DNA of 64,000 nt. It comes from Halobacteroidaceae bacterium (GTDB lineage: Bacteria; Bacillota; Halanaerobiia; B1SED10-174). This document shows, piece by piece, positions 1 to 9,206 of this stretch. The notes under the pieces were generated by a model. The model saw nothing but the letters and a program-made list of their open reading frames with translations. It did no database searches and was not told the DNA's origin. Positions within the stretch are counted from its first letter, which is position 1; the number at the start of each line of letters is the position of its first letter. Both the position numbers and the translations under genes were made by a program. The stretch spans positions 1 to 64,000 of the forward strand of contig PUNE01000062.1 in NCBI GenBank assembly GCA_003551665.1, given 5' to 3'.

Positions 1-392
1 AGAATGGTTACCTCGTTTTCCCGGGCCAGCTTATCCATTTTTTCGGCATATTCTGGTTCCTGGGCCCAGGGGTAGGCCATTTCTTCTGCTATGGAAATCA
101 CGTTATGGCCTGCCCTCGCAGCCATTTCAATCTGGGGATATACCTCCCGGACAAAAGAAGATGTGGCAATCAGGACAACATCAGCCCTGGTCTGCAGGAC
201 TTTTTCAGGATCATCACTTACCTTAACTCCAAGGTTATCGGAACCCAGAAGAGCACCCAGGTCCTTACCTACTTTTTCTCCAGGACGTTCAATGCCTCCT
301 ACCAGTTCAACGCCTTCTTTCTCCAAAAGATACTTGCCCATTCCGCTTCCCATGGCTCCAAGGCCCCATAGTATGACTTTTACCTTTTCCAA
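1..392 (-). CDS. ord: 2,4-diaminopentanoate dehydrogenase, N-terminal part (runs off window start)
   Basis: Not in the ORF track. Reverse-complement reading from a TTG at 392 behind GGAGGTG gives LEKVKVILWGLGAMGSGMGKYLLEKEGVELVGGIERPGEKVGKDLGALLGSDNLGVKVSDDPEKVLQTRADVVLIATSSF..., a dihydrodipicolinate-reductase-like NAD(P) fold typical of the ornithine-pathway enzyme. Confidence 0.75.
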   Translation of the reverse strand, partial: MEKVKVILWGLGAMGSGMGKYLLEKEGVELVGGIERPGEKVGKDLGALLGSDNLGVKVSDDPEKVLQTRADVVLIATSSFVREVYPQIEMAARAGHNVISIAEEMAYPWAQEPEYAEKMDKLARENEVTI

Positions 393-619
393 GTTAAACA
401 CCTCCTGAGATATTTTAATCCGTTCTAACCTACTACATTATATGCATAAGAGCATAGAAAGAACCCTCTTACCCCGAAGGCAAGAAGGCGTTTCAAACTT
501 CCACTTATTATCTTCATTGCAACATCGGGGATTCCTGCCTGAATTTTTGCTTTTTTAAAAATTTTATACACTTTCGTATATTCCCCGTCAAAAACAAAGA
601 CGGAACAGGCCGCCTTTAT

Positions 620-1834
620 TTACTCCCCGGAAAATCCGCAGATATCGATTATTAACCCGGTATAAACCTTCAGGGCTATAATCAGGTTTTCTATTGCTAT
701 GCCTTCATCTGCCGCATGGGCCTTTTCCAGGAGACCGGGGCCGAAGACAACAGAAGGAATTGAAAGGTCCCTGACCAGAAGGGCGGCATCGCTCCATCCC
801 CGGAAAGAAGTTGAACCAGGGTCAGTGCCCGTAAATTCTTTTAAATTTCCCCGCAGGGAATTTACCAGGGGAATATCCGGGTCCACATCCAGGGGGATAT
901 TACGCAGGGGGCAGGTCCGGTCCTCCATTGACAGCAGTTCATACTGATATCCGGGATAGGCCAGCTTCAACCGGTTCAGGATTTGTTCCACGTCCTGATA
1001 AAGGCTCTCCAGGCTTTCCTCTGGTGTCCAGCGCCGGTCCAGTTCCAGAAAACAAACCTGGGGAACAATATTGGGATCATCCCCACCGGCAATCACTCCC
1101 ACGTTTATGGAAGGACTTCCTACCAGGGGGTGATGCTTTTTCTGGAGGGTTTCGTTGAGTTTTTCAATTTCTCTGGCCACCCTGGCAGCCATATATATCG
1201 GATTACGACCCTTGTCCGGTGTGCTTCCGTGGGCGGATTTGCCCCGGATAATAACCTTCATCCACTCCATACCCTTGTGGGCAACGCAGATCTTTAAATT
1301 TGTAGGCTCTCCCACAACAGCATAATCAACCTTAAAACCTCTTCGAACCAGATCTACAGTCCCCAGGGAGCACTGCTCCTGGTCAATTACACCCGTAAAG
1401 TGCAGGTCTCCCCTCAGTCTTAATCCCGACCTTTTTACCAGGACCATTGCTAAAAGCATTGCTGCCAGGGAACCCTTCATGTCCACTGCTCCAAGGCCGT
1501 ATAAAAAGCCGTTTTTTAACAGGGGTTGATAGGGAGGAATGGCCATGTTGTAGGGTGGAACTGTATCCAGGTGGCCATTGAAAGCAAGGCTTTTCCCCCC
1601 TCCTTCTCCGGGCAAAGATGCCAGGATATTGGGTCGGTTTTCCATAATATAATCAAGTTTGAGGTCTTCAAAACCCTCTTCCTGGAGATAATTGAAGATA
1701 AACTGCGCCAGACGATCCTCCTGCCAGTCTACCTGTTTATGGCTTGGGATTTTTATCAGTTCCTTCAGTAAATCAAGCAGTTCATCCCGGTCAAATAGTT
1801 GCAGCACTCTATCCCTGGCCTGTTCTTTTTTCAC
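620..1834 (-). CDS. M20 family metallopeptidase/deacylase (ArgE/DapE/ACY1-like)
   Basis: Motifs FNGHLDTVPP, GLGAVDMKGSLAAM, GEPTNLKICVAHKG. The long ORF to 2020 overlaps the upstream gene; GTG at 1834 (VKKEQARDRVLQLF) is the more plausible start. Confidence 0.85.
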   Translation of the reverse strand: MKKEQARDRVLQLFDRDELLDLLKELIKIPSHKQVDWQEDRLAQFIFNYLQEEGFEDLKLDYIMENRPNILASLPGEGGGKSLAFNGHLDTVPPYNMAIPPYQPLLKNGFLYGLGAVDMKGSLAAMLLAMVLVKRSGLRLRGDLHFTGVIDQEQCSLGTVDLVRRGFKVDYAVVGEPTNLKICVAHKGMEWMKVIIRGKSAHGSTPDKGRNPIYMAARVAREIEKLNETLQKKHHPLVGSPSINVGVIAGGDDPNIVPQVCFLELDRRWTPEESLESLYQDVEQILNRLKLAYPGYQYELLSMEDRTCPLRNIPLDVDPDIPLVNSLRGNLKEFTGTDPGSTSFRGWSDAALLVRDLSIPSVVFGPGLLEKAHAADEGIAIENLIIALKVYTGLIIDICGFSGE

Positions 1835-1865
1835 TCCCCATTCCCCTTTCCCCGCTGTGATCCTT

Positions 1866-3437
1866 TTAAAAACCTTTCCGCAAAACCTTACCGGCCTGAA
1901 AACCCGCGACCTCGCCATTTTGGCATACAATTTTACCTTCGATAAGGACTTTCTCAATACCTTCAGGAACTTTCGCGGGGTTTTGGAAAGTTCCTTTAAA
2001 ATTGACCTGATTCTCATCAAAGATTACCAGGTCCGCCCAGTACCCGGGAATAATTGCTCCTCTTTTCCCCATCCTGAATGTTTTTGCGGGGAGTAAAGTC
2101 ATTTTGTAGATTGCCTTTTCCAGACTAACAATTCCTTTCTCCCTGACTATTTCACCCAGAACCCGGGGATAAGAGCCAAAACTCCGGGGATGAGGCTTTT
2201 CTCCCACCAGGATGCTGTCCGTTGCAATGGAACAGAAGGGATCTGCAAATATCTTTTTCCAGTCTTCTTCGCACTGATCAAAAAGAACCACTGTACCGGA
2301 ACCTTCATTTTCCAGGACCAGGTCAATAAAAAGATCTGCACAACCCGCTCCCCTTATTTCGGCTGCTTCTTTGATGGTTTTTTGTTCCAGTTCACGGGTT
2401 CGGGGAAGACTGTTCAACATTATGTTATCCCATCCGGTAACAGTTACTAAAAGATCTTCTCCTTGTTCTAAGTCTCTCTTAATTTTTTCTCGAATTTCAG
2501 TTCTCTCGAGCTTTTTAAGGACTTCCTCCCTCTCCTGGTCCTGAACCCACTGGGGCAGCAGGGCCCACAACATTGTACTTCCCGCCTGGTAGGGGTACTG
2601 ATCCAGAGTAACCTTAACGCCTTCTGACCTGGCTTCACCAATCAGGCCCAGGGTCTCTTCTGCCCTGCCCCAGTTATCCTTGCCGTCAACCTGGTGGTGG
2701 GAAAAATGAATATGAACCCCTGTTTCCCGGCCCAGTTGAAGGGTCTCTTCTACTGCCTCAATAATACGGTCAGCTTCACTACGAATATGGGTAACGTAGG
2801 GAACACCAAAATCAGCTGCAACATAGCAGAGTTCTTTTAATTCTTCGAACCCCGCATAACAGCCCGGGGCATAAATCAGGCCAGTTGAAATCCCCAGGGC
2901 TCCCTGTTTGAAACCTTTCTTCAGGCTTTTCACCATTTTTTCTTTTTCTTCCCCTGTCCATTGCCTTGATTTTAAGCCCATTACTCCCAGCCTTAAACTT
3001 CCATGGCCAATTAAAGTTCCCACATTTAGCATAGGTCCTGCATTTTCCAGGGCAGTCAGGTAATCTTCTACTTCCGGCCAGCTGGAAGGTTCCTCTTTTC
3101 CCAGGACAGGAGCCAGAACTTCTGAAACTAATTCAGCCTTTTCCTCCGGAATGGGGGCCGCAGAGAACCCGCAGTTCCCCACAATTTCTGTAGTAACTCC
3201 CTGCCTGATCTTTCCTCCAACCCCGCCTTTGAGGACCATTAAATCCGAGTGGCTGTGCAGGTCAATGAAACCCGGAGCCAGGACAGATCCTCCCGCATCA
3301 ATAGTTGGGCAATCCTTTTTTTCAATTTTATTCCCGACTTCCCTGATTATCCCCCCTGTTATTAGTACTTCCCCCCAGAAAGAAGGACCACCAGTTCCAT
3401 CTACGATTTTTGCATTTTTAATAATCAGGTTTTCCAT
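1866..3437 (-). CDS. N-acyl-D-amino-acid deacylase (D-aminoacylase), amidohydrolase superfamily
   Basis: MENLIIKNAKIVDGTGGPSFWGEVLI..., GFIDLHSHSD, GNCGFSAAPI, LIGHGSLRLGVMG, typical of D-aminoacylases. Confidence 0.88.
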   Translation of the reverse strand: MENLIIKNAKIVDGTGGPSFWGEVLITGGIIREVGNKIEKKDCPTIDAGGSVLAPGFIDLHSHSDLMVLKGGVGGKIRQGVTTEIVGNCGFSAAPIPEEKAELVSEVLAPVLGKEEPSSWPEVEDYLTALENAGPMLNVGTLIGHGSLRLGVMGLKSRQWTGEEKEKMVKSLKKGFKQGALGISTGLIYAPGCYAGFEELKELCYVAADFGVPYVTHIRSEADRIIEAVEETLQLGRETGVHIHFSHHQVDGKDNWGRAEETLGLIGEARSEGVKVTLDQYPYQAGSTMLWALLPQWVQDQEREEVLKKLERTEIREKIKRDLEQGEDLLVTVTGWDNIMLNSLPRTRELEQKTIKEAAEIRGAGCADLFIDLVLENEGSGTVVLFDQCEEDWKKIFADPFCSIATDSILVGEKPHPRSFGSYPRVLGEIVREKGIVSLEKAIYKMTLLPAKTFRMGKRGAIIPGYWADLVIFDENQVNFKGTFQNPAKVPEGIEKVLIEGKIVCQNGEVAGFQAGKVLRKGF

Positions 3438-3470
3438 CTGTTTACTCCTTCCCGCCCAAACACTTCCACC

Positions 3471-4757
3471 CTAAATCAACCCCAGCAGCCGGGGTACAGT
3501 AAGTGAGATTGCAGGAACAAAGGTGATCAAAAACAGTGCTGCAAGCACGGCAAGAATAAAGGGTAATATTTCTCTCGATATTTTTTCCAGGGAAAGCTTG
3601 GATATTCCACATGCCACAAAAAGGCAGGCCCCCAGGGGTGGTGTCATCAATGCAATATTAAGGTTTACAACCATAATAATGCCAAAATGTAGAGGATGAA
3701 CTCCCATGCTTACTGCAAGGGGATGGAGTATGGGGCCCAGTATTATTATTCCTGCAGTCATGTCCATAAACATTCCCAAAATCAGCATTATTGCATTCAT
3801 AATAAGCAATACGATGTAGGGGTTTTCACTTATGCTCAGAATTGCTCCACCAACCAATTCTGGAATCTGTTCCATGGAAAGGATCCAGCCCAGAATTGCT
3901 GCAGAAGCAAGGATAATAAAAACCGAACCATTGCTTCTGACCATCTGGTAAAGCAGGTCAGGAATATCTCTTAACTTGAGGTTGCGGTAAATAAAAAATC
4001 CAACAATTAAAGCATAAAATACTGCAACGGCAGCAGCCTCAGTAGGAGTAAATACTCCTCCCAGAATCCCCCCCAGGATAATCAAGGGCATCAGGATAGG
4101 AATAATCGCACCCTTTGCACTTTGGCCAACTTCTTTTATGCTTGCTCTTTTTTCACCAATGGGATAATTCCTTTTTTTAGAGATAACCCCGGCAAAAACC
4201 ATCAGGATTAACCCTACCAGAACTCCAGGTACAATCCCCGCTGCAAAAAGCCCGGCAATGGAAACCCTCATCAATGATCCATAAATAACCATGATGATAC
4301 TCGGGGGAATTATGGGACCGATAATTGAAGATGCTGCGGTAACAGCAGCCGCAAAGCCCCGATCATAGCCTTCTCTTTCCATTGAAGGTATCAGCATGGT
4401 TCCCAGGGCAGCAGTATCAGAGACAGCAGCCCCTGTCAAACCCGCGAAGAAAATGCTTACCAGGATATTAACGTGGGCCAGCCCCCCTCTGATGTGACCA
4501 ACAAGAGCATTGGCCAACCTGACCAGTTTGTGAGTTATTTCAATTCGGTTCATAATATCTCCGGCCAGCATAAAAAAAGGCATCGCCATTAAGGCAAAAA
4601 GGTCAACCCCGGAATAAAAACGCCCGGGAACCATTGTCATTAGATGTGGTGCGTCCATTCGCAAAAAGGTCAAAACCGCAGTTATTCCCACCGCAAAAGC
4701 TATTGGAGTTCCTGCTAAAAGAAGTAAAAAGAAAACAATTACCATAAATTCAACCAT
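3471..4757 (-). CDS. dctM: TRAP transporter large permease (DctM)
   Basis: 428 aa, multi-TM, GLTGAAVSDTAALGTMLIPSMEREGYDRGFAAAVTAASSIIGPIIPPSI motif. Confidence 0.93.
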   Translation of the reverse strand: MVEFMVIVFFLLLLAGTPIAFAVGITAVLTFLRMDAPHLMTMVPGRFYSGVDLFALMAMPFFMLAGDIMNRIEITHKLVRLANALVGHIRGGLAHVNILVSIFFAGLTGAAVSDTAALGTMLIPSMEREGYDRGFAAAVTAASSIIGPIIPPSIIMVIYGSLMRVSIAGLFAAGIVPGVLVGLILMVFAGVISKKRNYPIGEKRASIKEVGQSAKGAIIPILMPLIILGGILGGVFTPTEAAAVAVFYALIVGFFIYRNLKLRDIPDLLYQMVRSNGSVFIILASAAILGWILSMEQIPELVGGAILSISENPYIVLLIMNAIMLILGMFMDMTAGIIILGPILHPLAVSMGVHPLHFGIIMVVNLNIALMTPPLGACLFVACGISKLSLEKISREILPFILAVLAALFLITFVPAISLTVPRLLGLI

Positions 4758-4759
4758 GT

Positions 4760-5251
4760 TTATTCCTCCCCTCCGGTCAGGTCAATTACCACCTGCAGTA
4801 TAAGCTGGATCAGGGTAAATAGTCCGGTAAGAGGAACTGCGAGAATTGGCCAGAACATACTTATTCCCAGAGCCGGGGAAACCTGAACCTGGGATCTTAA
4901 AGCCATCTGCCAGCCATAAACTATCAGTATATAGAGAAAATAGCCCATTAGAATATTCGTCATTAATCGAATAATCAGTCTTGCCTTCTCGGGAAAAAGG
5001 TTAAAAATCACATTTATTCGCACATGTTCCCTGTGGCGGAGGGTAATGCTGGCGCCAATCAGAACTACCCAGATCATTAGATAGCGAGCTCCTTCTTCTG
5101 TCCATAAAAGAGGGTCATTTAAAACGTACCGCCAGAAAGTTCCCGCCAAAACAACCACAACCATTGCCCCTCCCATTATTATCAAGGGGTAAGCCGTTAT
5201 TTTTTCCACTATATCTGCGGTTTTTCGAGCCAGGGAATTGATTCCTTGCAA
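4760..5251 (-). CDS. dctQ: TRAP transporter small permease (DctQ)
   Basis: 163 aa, four TM segments, TEEGARYLMIWVVLIGASITLRHREHVRI signature. Confidence 0.9.
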   Translation of the reverse strand: MQGINSLARKTADIVEKITAYPLIIMGGAMVVVVLAGTFWRYVLNDPLLWTEEGARYLMIWVVLIGASITLRHREHVRINVIFNLFPEKARLIIRLMTNILMGYFLYILIVYGWQMALRSQVQVSPALGISMFWPILAVPLTGLFTLIQLILQVVIDLTGGEE

Positions 5252-5314
5252 GTCTTTTCACCTCTCTCCAGTAAGAGGGAGGGGGACAGTCCCCCTCCTC
5301 CTCACCACAAAATC

Positions 5315-6355
5315 TTATTTGGAAAATAGTGCTTTTTGCGCATTTTCCACTGCAGCTAATAGTTCATTAGCCAGGTCGACACCGGCCTGCCCAAGGTCCT
5401 CTTCAATAGTTTCCATTACTGCGGGAACAGCAATGTCGCGGAAAGCAGCAAGTTCTTCAATTGATGGAGCATAAACTTCTATACCTGCTTCTTCCAGGAA
5501 CTGAACTCCCTGCTCAGTTGCATCTGCAAGTAATTTGGTTCCATTGGCTACAAGGTTGGCAGCATAAAGGGCATCGTTAAAAATTTCCCGCTGTTCATCT
5601 GTAAGGTTCTGGTAGAAGGTTTCACTGGTTACCCACCAGTCAGCACCCACCATGTGATTGGTCAGAGTTGCATACTTCTGGACTTCCTGGAGTCCTCCAA
5701 TTGCCATAATGGGAATGGGGTTGTGCTGCCCACCCACAACTCCCATCTGCAGGGCAGAATAGAGTTCATCCCAGGGGACCGGAGTTGCCGAAGCTCCAAG
5801 GGAGCGCATCATAGCGATATGGCTTGGAACGGACATGGTGCGGAAACGAATTCCCTTCATATCGTCAGGAGTTTTAATTGGTCGCTCATTATTGCTCAAT
5901 ACATAAAATCCGGCAGCGTTTACACTTAGGAGCCTGAAACCGGTTTTTTCCAGTAAATCTTCCCTAAGTTTTTGCCCAAATTCACCGTTAAAAACCTCAT
6001 AGAAAACTGAATGGTTGGGGAAGGCAAAGGGAAGGTCAACAACATTAATCAGGGGATAAAATGGGGCAATACCTCCGATTGAAGCCACATTTACCTGGAT
6101 AATATCCCCGAGGGTCTGGTCCATTCTTTCCCTCTGATTGCCCAGAGCACTGGCGGGATAAATCCTCACAGTCATTTCCCCGCCGGATTGGGTTTCCACA
6201 ATATTTTTAAAAACAACAGCGGCTGCATGAACACTTGAGTTTGCAATATCTCCTGGTTCCTCGTGGGCAAGTCTGATTTCCAATACCTGAGCCATGGCTG
6301 TTGAGCTCATCAGGGCAATACACAAAACCATGGCAAAAATTAATAATTTTTTCAC
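5315..6355 (-). CDS. dctP: TRAP transporter substrate-binding protein (DctP)
   Basis: Signal peptide, RLAHEEPGD..., GIRFRTMSVPSHIAMMRSLGASATPVPWDELYSALQMGVVGGQHNPI. Confidence 0.93.
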   Translation of the reverse strand: MKKLLIFAMVLCIALMSSTAMAQVLEIRLAHEEPGDIANSSVHAAAVVFKNIVETQSGGEMTVRIYPASALGNQRERMDQTLGDIIQVNVASIGGIAPFYPLINVVDLPFAFPNHSVFYEVFNGEFGQKLREDLLEKTGFRLLSVNAAGFYVLSNNERPIKTPDDMKGIRFRTMSVPSHIAMMRSLGASATPVPWDELYSALQMGVVGGQHNPIPIMAIGGLQEVQKYATLTNHMVGADWWVTSETFYQNLTDEQREIFNDALYAANLVANGTKLLADATEQGVQFLEEAGIEVYAPSIEELAAFRDIAVPAVMETIEEDLGQAGVDLANELLAAVENAQKALFSK

Positions 6356-6497
6356 TTGATCAAAACCCCTTTCTTTTACTTATTGTTTTGCAAAATCTTC
6401 TCTGGCCAATCCTGCTGCCGGCCACCTCCTTTGAAACTTTTTTTATTTAACCAGGCACAGACCATTAAAAACAAAATTTGTTGACAGAAAAAGAATA

Positions 6498-6513
6498 TGC
6501 AACAACTGTACCA
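6498..6513 (-). promoter_or_regulatory. Sigma-54 (RpoN) -24/-12 promoter upstream of dctP
   Basis: Minus strand reads TGGTAC-AGTTG-TTGCA, one mismatch to TGGCAC-N5-TTGCA; about 140 bp upstream of the dctP start. Confidence 0.75.
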
Positions 6514-6570
6514 ACAAAAACGAAAACAAAAAGAACCCTGCAGCAAAAAGAAAAAAAGCGAAAATAAAAG

Positions 6571-6590
6571 AACCCCTCCGAACAGGGGTT
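6571..6590. terminator. Intrinsic terminator hairpin after the sigma-54 regulator gene
   Basis: AACCCCTCCGAACAGGGGTT with T-rich flank. Confidence 0.55.
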
Positions 6591-6609
6591 TTCTTAAATA
6601 ATAAAAAAA

Positions 6610-6646
6610 TTCCCGATTTCGGGAACCCATTTCCCGGAAACGGGAA
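6610..6646. promoter_or_regulatory. Two tandem enhancer-like palindromes (candidate activator-binding UAS)
   Basis: TTCCCGATTTCGGGAA (6610-6625) and TTCCCGGAAACGGGAA (6631-6646); same 6-bp arms, centres 21 bp apart, about 100-150 bp upstream of the sigma-54 promoter. Confidence 0.75.
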
Positions 6647-6649
6647 TTA

Positions 6650-8377
6650 TTATATTCCCAGATTTTTTATTTTGTTATACAGGGTGGTTTTCCCAATACC
6701 CAGGGCGCGTGCAGCTTTCAATTTCCCCTCTGTGTCCCGGCCATATATATCCAGGTGCTCCCGGATTATTTTCCTTTCATAATCTTCAAGGTTTTCCCTC
6801 AGGTTCCCACCGGAAAAAGAAATCCGGGGAGAAGCCTTGATCATCCTCGCCGGGAGGTTTTCAGTTGTTATATATGCTGATGGTTCCATATTTATGGCGT
6901 ACTCAATTACGTTTTCCAGTTCCCTGACGTTTCCAGGCCAGTCATACTCTTCCAGGGTCCAGCGGGCTCCTTCAGTCACTCCCTGAATTTTTTTATGCAA
7001 GCGGTTGTTGTATTTCTGGATAAAATGCTCCATTAAAAGCATAATATCTTCACGTCTTTCCCGTAGCGGGGGAATTTCCATCGGAATAACATTTAAACGG
7101 TAAAAAAGGTCCTCCCGGAACTTGGAAACCCTGATCAGTTCTTCCAGGTCCTGGTTGGTAGCGGTTAATATCCTTACATCAACATCAATTTCTTTTACTC
7201 CGCCAATTCGAAAAAACTTTCTGTCCTGGATAACCCGGAGGATTTTTACCTGTAATTCCAAAGGCATATCACCAATTTCGTCCAGGAAAATGGTTCCCCT
7301 GTGGGCAAGCTCAAATTTCCCGGGCTTGCCCCCAGCAAGAGCTCCGGTAAAGGCACCTGCTTCGTATCCAAAAAGTTCGCTTTCAAGGAGCTCTCCCGGA
7401 ATGGCCGCACAGTTAATGGAAACAAAGTTTTCTTTTTTCCTCTGGCTGGCCTGATGGATTGCTCGGGCAAAAAGTTCTTTTCCTGTTCCGCTCTCCCCCT
7501 GGATTAAAACAGAAGAACTGCTTCCGGCAACTCTGAGGACCTTCTCTTTAACCTCCAGCAAAACCGGGCTTTTTCCCACAATCTGATCCAGAAAACTACC
7601 TCCATCTGCCTTTGGTTGCCCAAGCAGACTGTGAACTTCCTGGATACTCTTTATGCTTGCTACAACCCCTGAAACCCGAACCCCTTTTATTATGGGATTA
7701 GCGGTTACCAGGAGCCGCAAAGAGCTGTTTTCCCCCTGGTGAAATACTTCCCTGTTACGGAATCCTTCTCCATTCACCAGAACTTCAAGCAGGTCCCCTG
7801 CGGGAAAAATTTTATTTATATGAGAACCCCAGACCCTGCTGGGTCTTTCTCCAAGCAGTTTTCCTGCAGACTGGTTGAAATTTGTTACCATTCCCTGCTT
7901 ATCAATAGCTATTATTCCCTCGTCAATGGAATTAATAACAAGGCCAAGCTGTTCGGTGACCATCCTGATGTCTTCAAAACCTGTTTGTTCTATAAGTTTT
8001 CCCGTAATTAGTTCTCCGATAAAGCCGGAAAGGGTATAGAGTTTTTCTTTATTTTCTAAAAATTCCCTGCCTCCCCCGGCCAGGATTAAAAATCCCAGGG
8101 CTTTTTCTTCAACAAAAAGGGGCAAAACAAAAACTGGACCGGGACTGTAATTCTTTTCCTTCTTATTTCTTCTCTGGTTGTGGGAAAAAAGAGGTTCGTG
8201 AGTCTCTCGGGTCTTTTCCATCAATTCAATGTATTCTTTCCAAAACCGTTTATTCCAATCTCCTGAAGCAGCAATTAGCTCATAGTCTTCATCAAAAAGA
8301 AACGCTTCAAAGCTAAAAAAAGCCGCAAAAGTACTGAGGATATTGCTGCAGCTGTCCTTGATCTTTTTCAACCCCAT
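6650..8377 (-). CDS. Sigma-54-dependent transcriptional activator (GAF-like/PAS, AAA+, Fis-type HTH)
   Basis: GESGTGKELFARAIH, GAFTGA loop (YEAGAFTGALAGG), GTIFLDEIGDMPLELQVKILRVIQ, C-terminal Fis HTH (AARALGIGKTTLYNKIKNLGI). Confidence 0.95.
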   Translation of the reverse strand: MGLKKIKDSCSNILSTFAAFFSFEAFLFDEDYELIAASGDWNKRFWKEYIELMEKTRETHEPLFSHNQRRNKKEKNYSPGPVFVLPLFVEEKALGFLILAGGGREFLENKEKLYTLSGFIGELITGKLIEQTGFEDIRMVTEQLGLVINSIDEGIIAIDKQGMVTNFNQSAGKLLGERPSRVWGSHINKIFPAGDLLEVLVNGEGFRNREVFHQGENSSLRLLVTANPIIKGVRVSGVVASIKSIQEVHSLLGQPKADGGSFLDQIVGKSPVLLEVKEKVLRVAGSSSSVLIQGESGTGKELFARAIHQASQRKKENFVSINCAAIPGELLESELFGYEAGAFTGALAGGKPGKFELAHRGTIFLDEIGDMPLELQVKILRVIQDRKFFRIGGVKEIDVDVRILTATNQDLEELIRVSKFREDLFYRLNVIPMEIPPLRERREDIMLLMEHFIQKYNNRLHKKIQGVTEGARWTLEEYDWPGNVRELENVIEYAINMEPSAYITTENLPARMIKASPRISFSGGNLRENLEDYERKIIREHLDIYGRDTEGKLKAARALGIGKTTLYNKIKNLGI

Positions 8378-8451
8378 TATTGGGCCTCCTCAAGCTAAAT
8401 TATTTTATACTTCGTTTATTTTACTTCTTTTCCTTTATTACCTTGAAGATT

Positions 8452-9132
8452 CTAACCAAGTAATAATTCCTCAAGGCCCTCAATATCTTTTATTGTGACC
8501 TTTTTGCGGTCAAAAGAAATCAGGCCTTCTTCCTGCAACCCTGCAAGTTCCCGGGAAAGGGAGGGCCTGGGAATGTTAAAATAATCGGCAAGTTCTTTCC
8601 GGGAGAATTTCCAGTTAAAACTCGGTTTTCCCTCCTTTTTTGTTTCCCGGAGGAGATAATGCGCAATTTTTTGCCTGATAGTCCCAAGAGAGAGAAGTTC
8701 AATCTTCTCCGATAGCATGATGACCCTGTTGGAAATGGTTTCCATGTAACGCAATAGAATATCGCCGTCCTTTTGGAATAAAGCCAGCAGATCTTCCCGG
8801 GGAAGCCGGAAAACCTCTGTTTTTTCAAGGGCAATTATATCGGCAGGATAGCTGGGATCAACAGAAAACAGAACGCTCTCCCCAAAAGCCTGCCCTTCTT
8901 CAAAGGTAGCCAGAGTAACGGTTTTGCCGGTAGAAAACGATTTTTTTACAGCGACCCGTCCGGAAAGAACTATCCCCAGGAAACCGGCTTTATCCCCCTG
9001 GGGAACTATTTTTTCCCCGGGCTGAAAAGATTTTACTAACAGTCTGCTCCCCTCCAGGAGCTCTTCCAGTTTCCCTGGAGTTTTGTCCTGAAAAATATAG
9101 CATTTTTCTGTCAAAAAAAATTTATTATTCAT
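8452..9132 (-). CDS. Crp/Fnr family transcriptional regulator (HcpR-like by context)
   Basis: cNMP-binding fold plus HTH (FSRKELADYFNIPRPSLSRELAGLQEEGLISFDRKKVTI); divergent from hcp. ATG at 9132 has a GGAGGAGG RBS and is preferred over 9150. Confidence 0.88.
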   Translation of the reverse strand: MNNKFFLTEKCYIFQDKTPGKLEELLEGSRLLVKSFQPGEKIVPQGDKAGFLGIVLSGRVAVKKSFSTGKTVTLATFEEGQAFGESVLFSVDPSYPADIIALEKTEVFRLPREDLLALFQKDGDILLRYMETISNRVIMLSEKIELLSLGTIRQKIAHYLLRETKKEGKPSFNWKFSRKELADYFNIPRPSLSRELAGLQEEGLISFDRKKVTIKDIEGLEELLLG

Positions 9133-9144
9133 TTTCCTCCTCCG

Positions 9145-9156
9145 TAACATTTGTTA
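9145..9156. promoter_or_regulatory. Palindromic operator candidate between Crp/Fnr gene and hcp operon
   Basis: TAACATTTGTTA (perfect 5-bp arms) in the divergent intergenic region. Confidence 0.45.
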
Positions 9157-9206
9157 TCGCATTATTCCTATCGATATACTATACTTTATATTAAATCGTC
9201 GGGGAG

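Noticed and set aside
91-408. Plus-strand ORFs at the left edge
   Set aside because: Antisense to the partial ord gene, which has a clear RBS and protein-like sequence.
1834-2020. N-terminal extension of the M20 ORF overlapping D-aminoacylase
   Set aside because: Overlap with the well-conserved upstream gene and basic low-complexity sequence; an internal GTG start explains it.
6376-6630. 84-aa minus-strand ORF (Phe/Cys-rich)
   Set aside because: Lies over the sigma-54 promoter, terminator and palindromes; composition reflects A/T-rich regulatory DNA.
8549-8562. GTTCCCGGGAAAGG as another Noc site
   Set aside because: Outer positions do not fit ATTTCCCGGGAAAT; inside the coding sequence of the Crp/Fnr gene.
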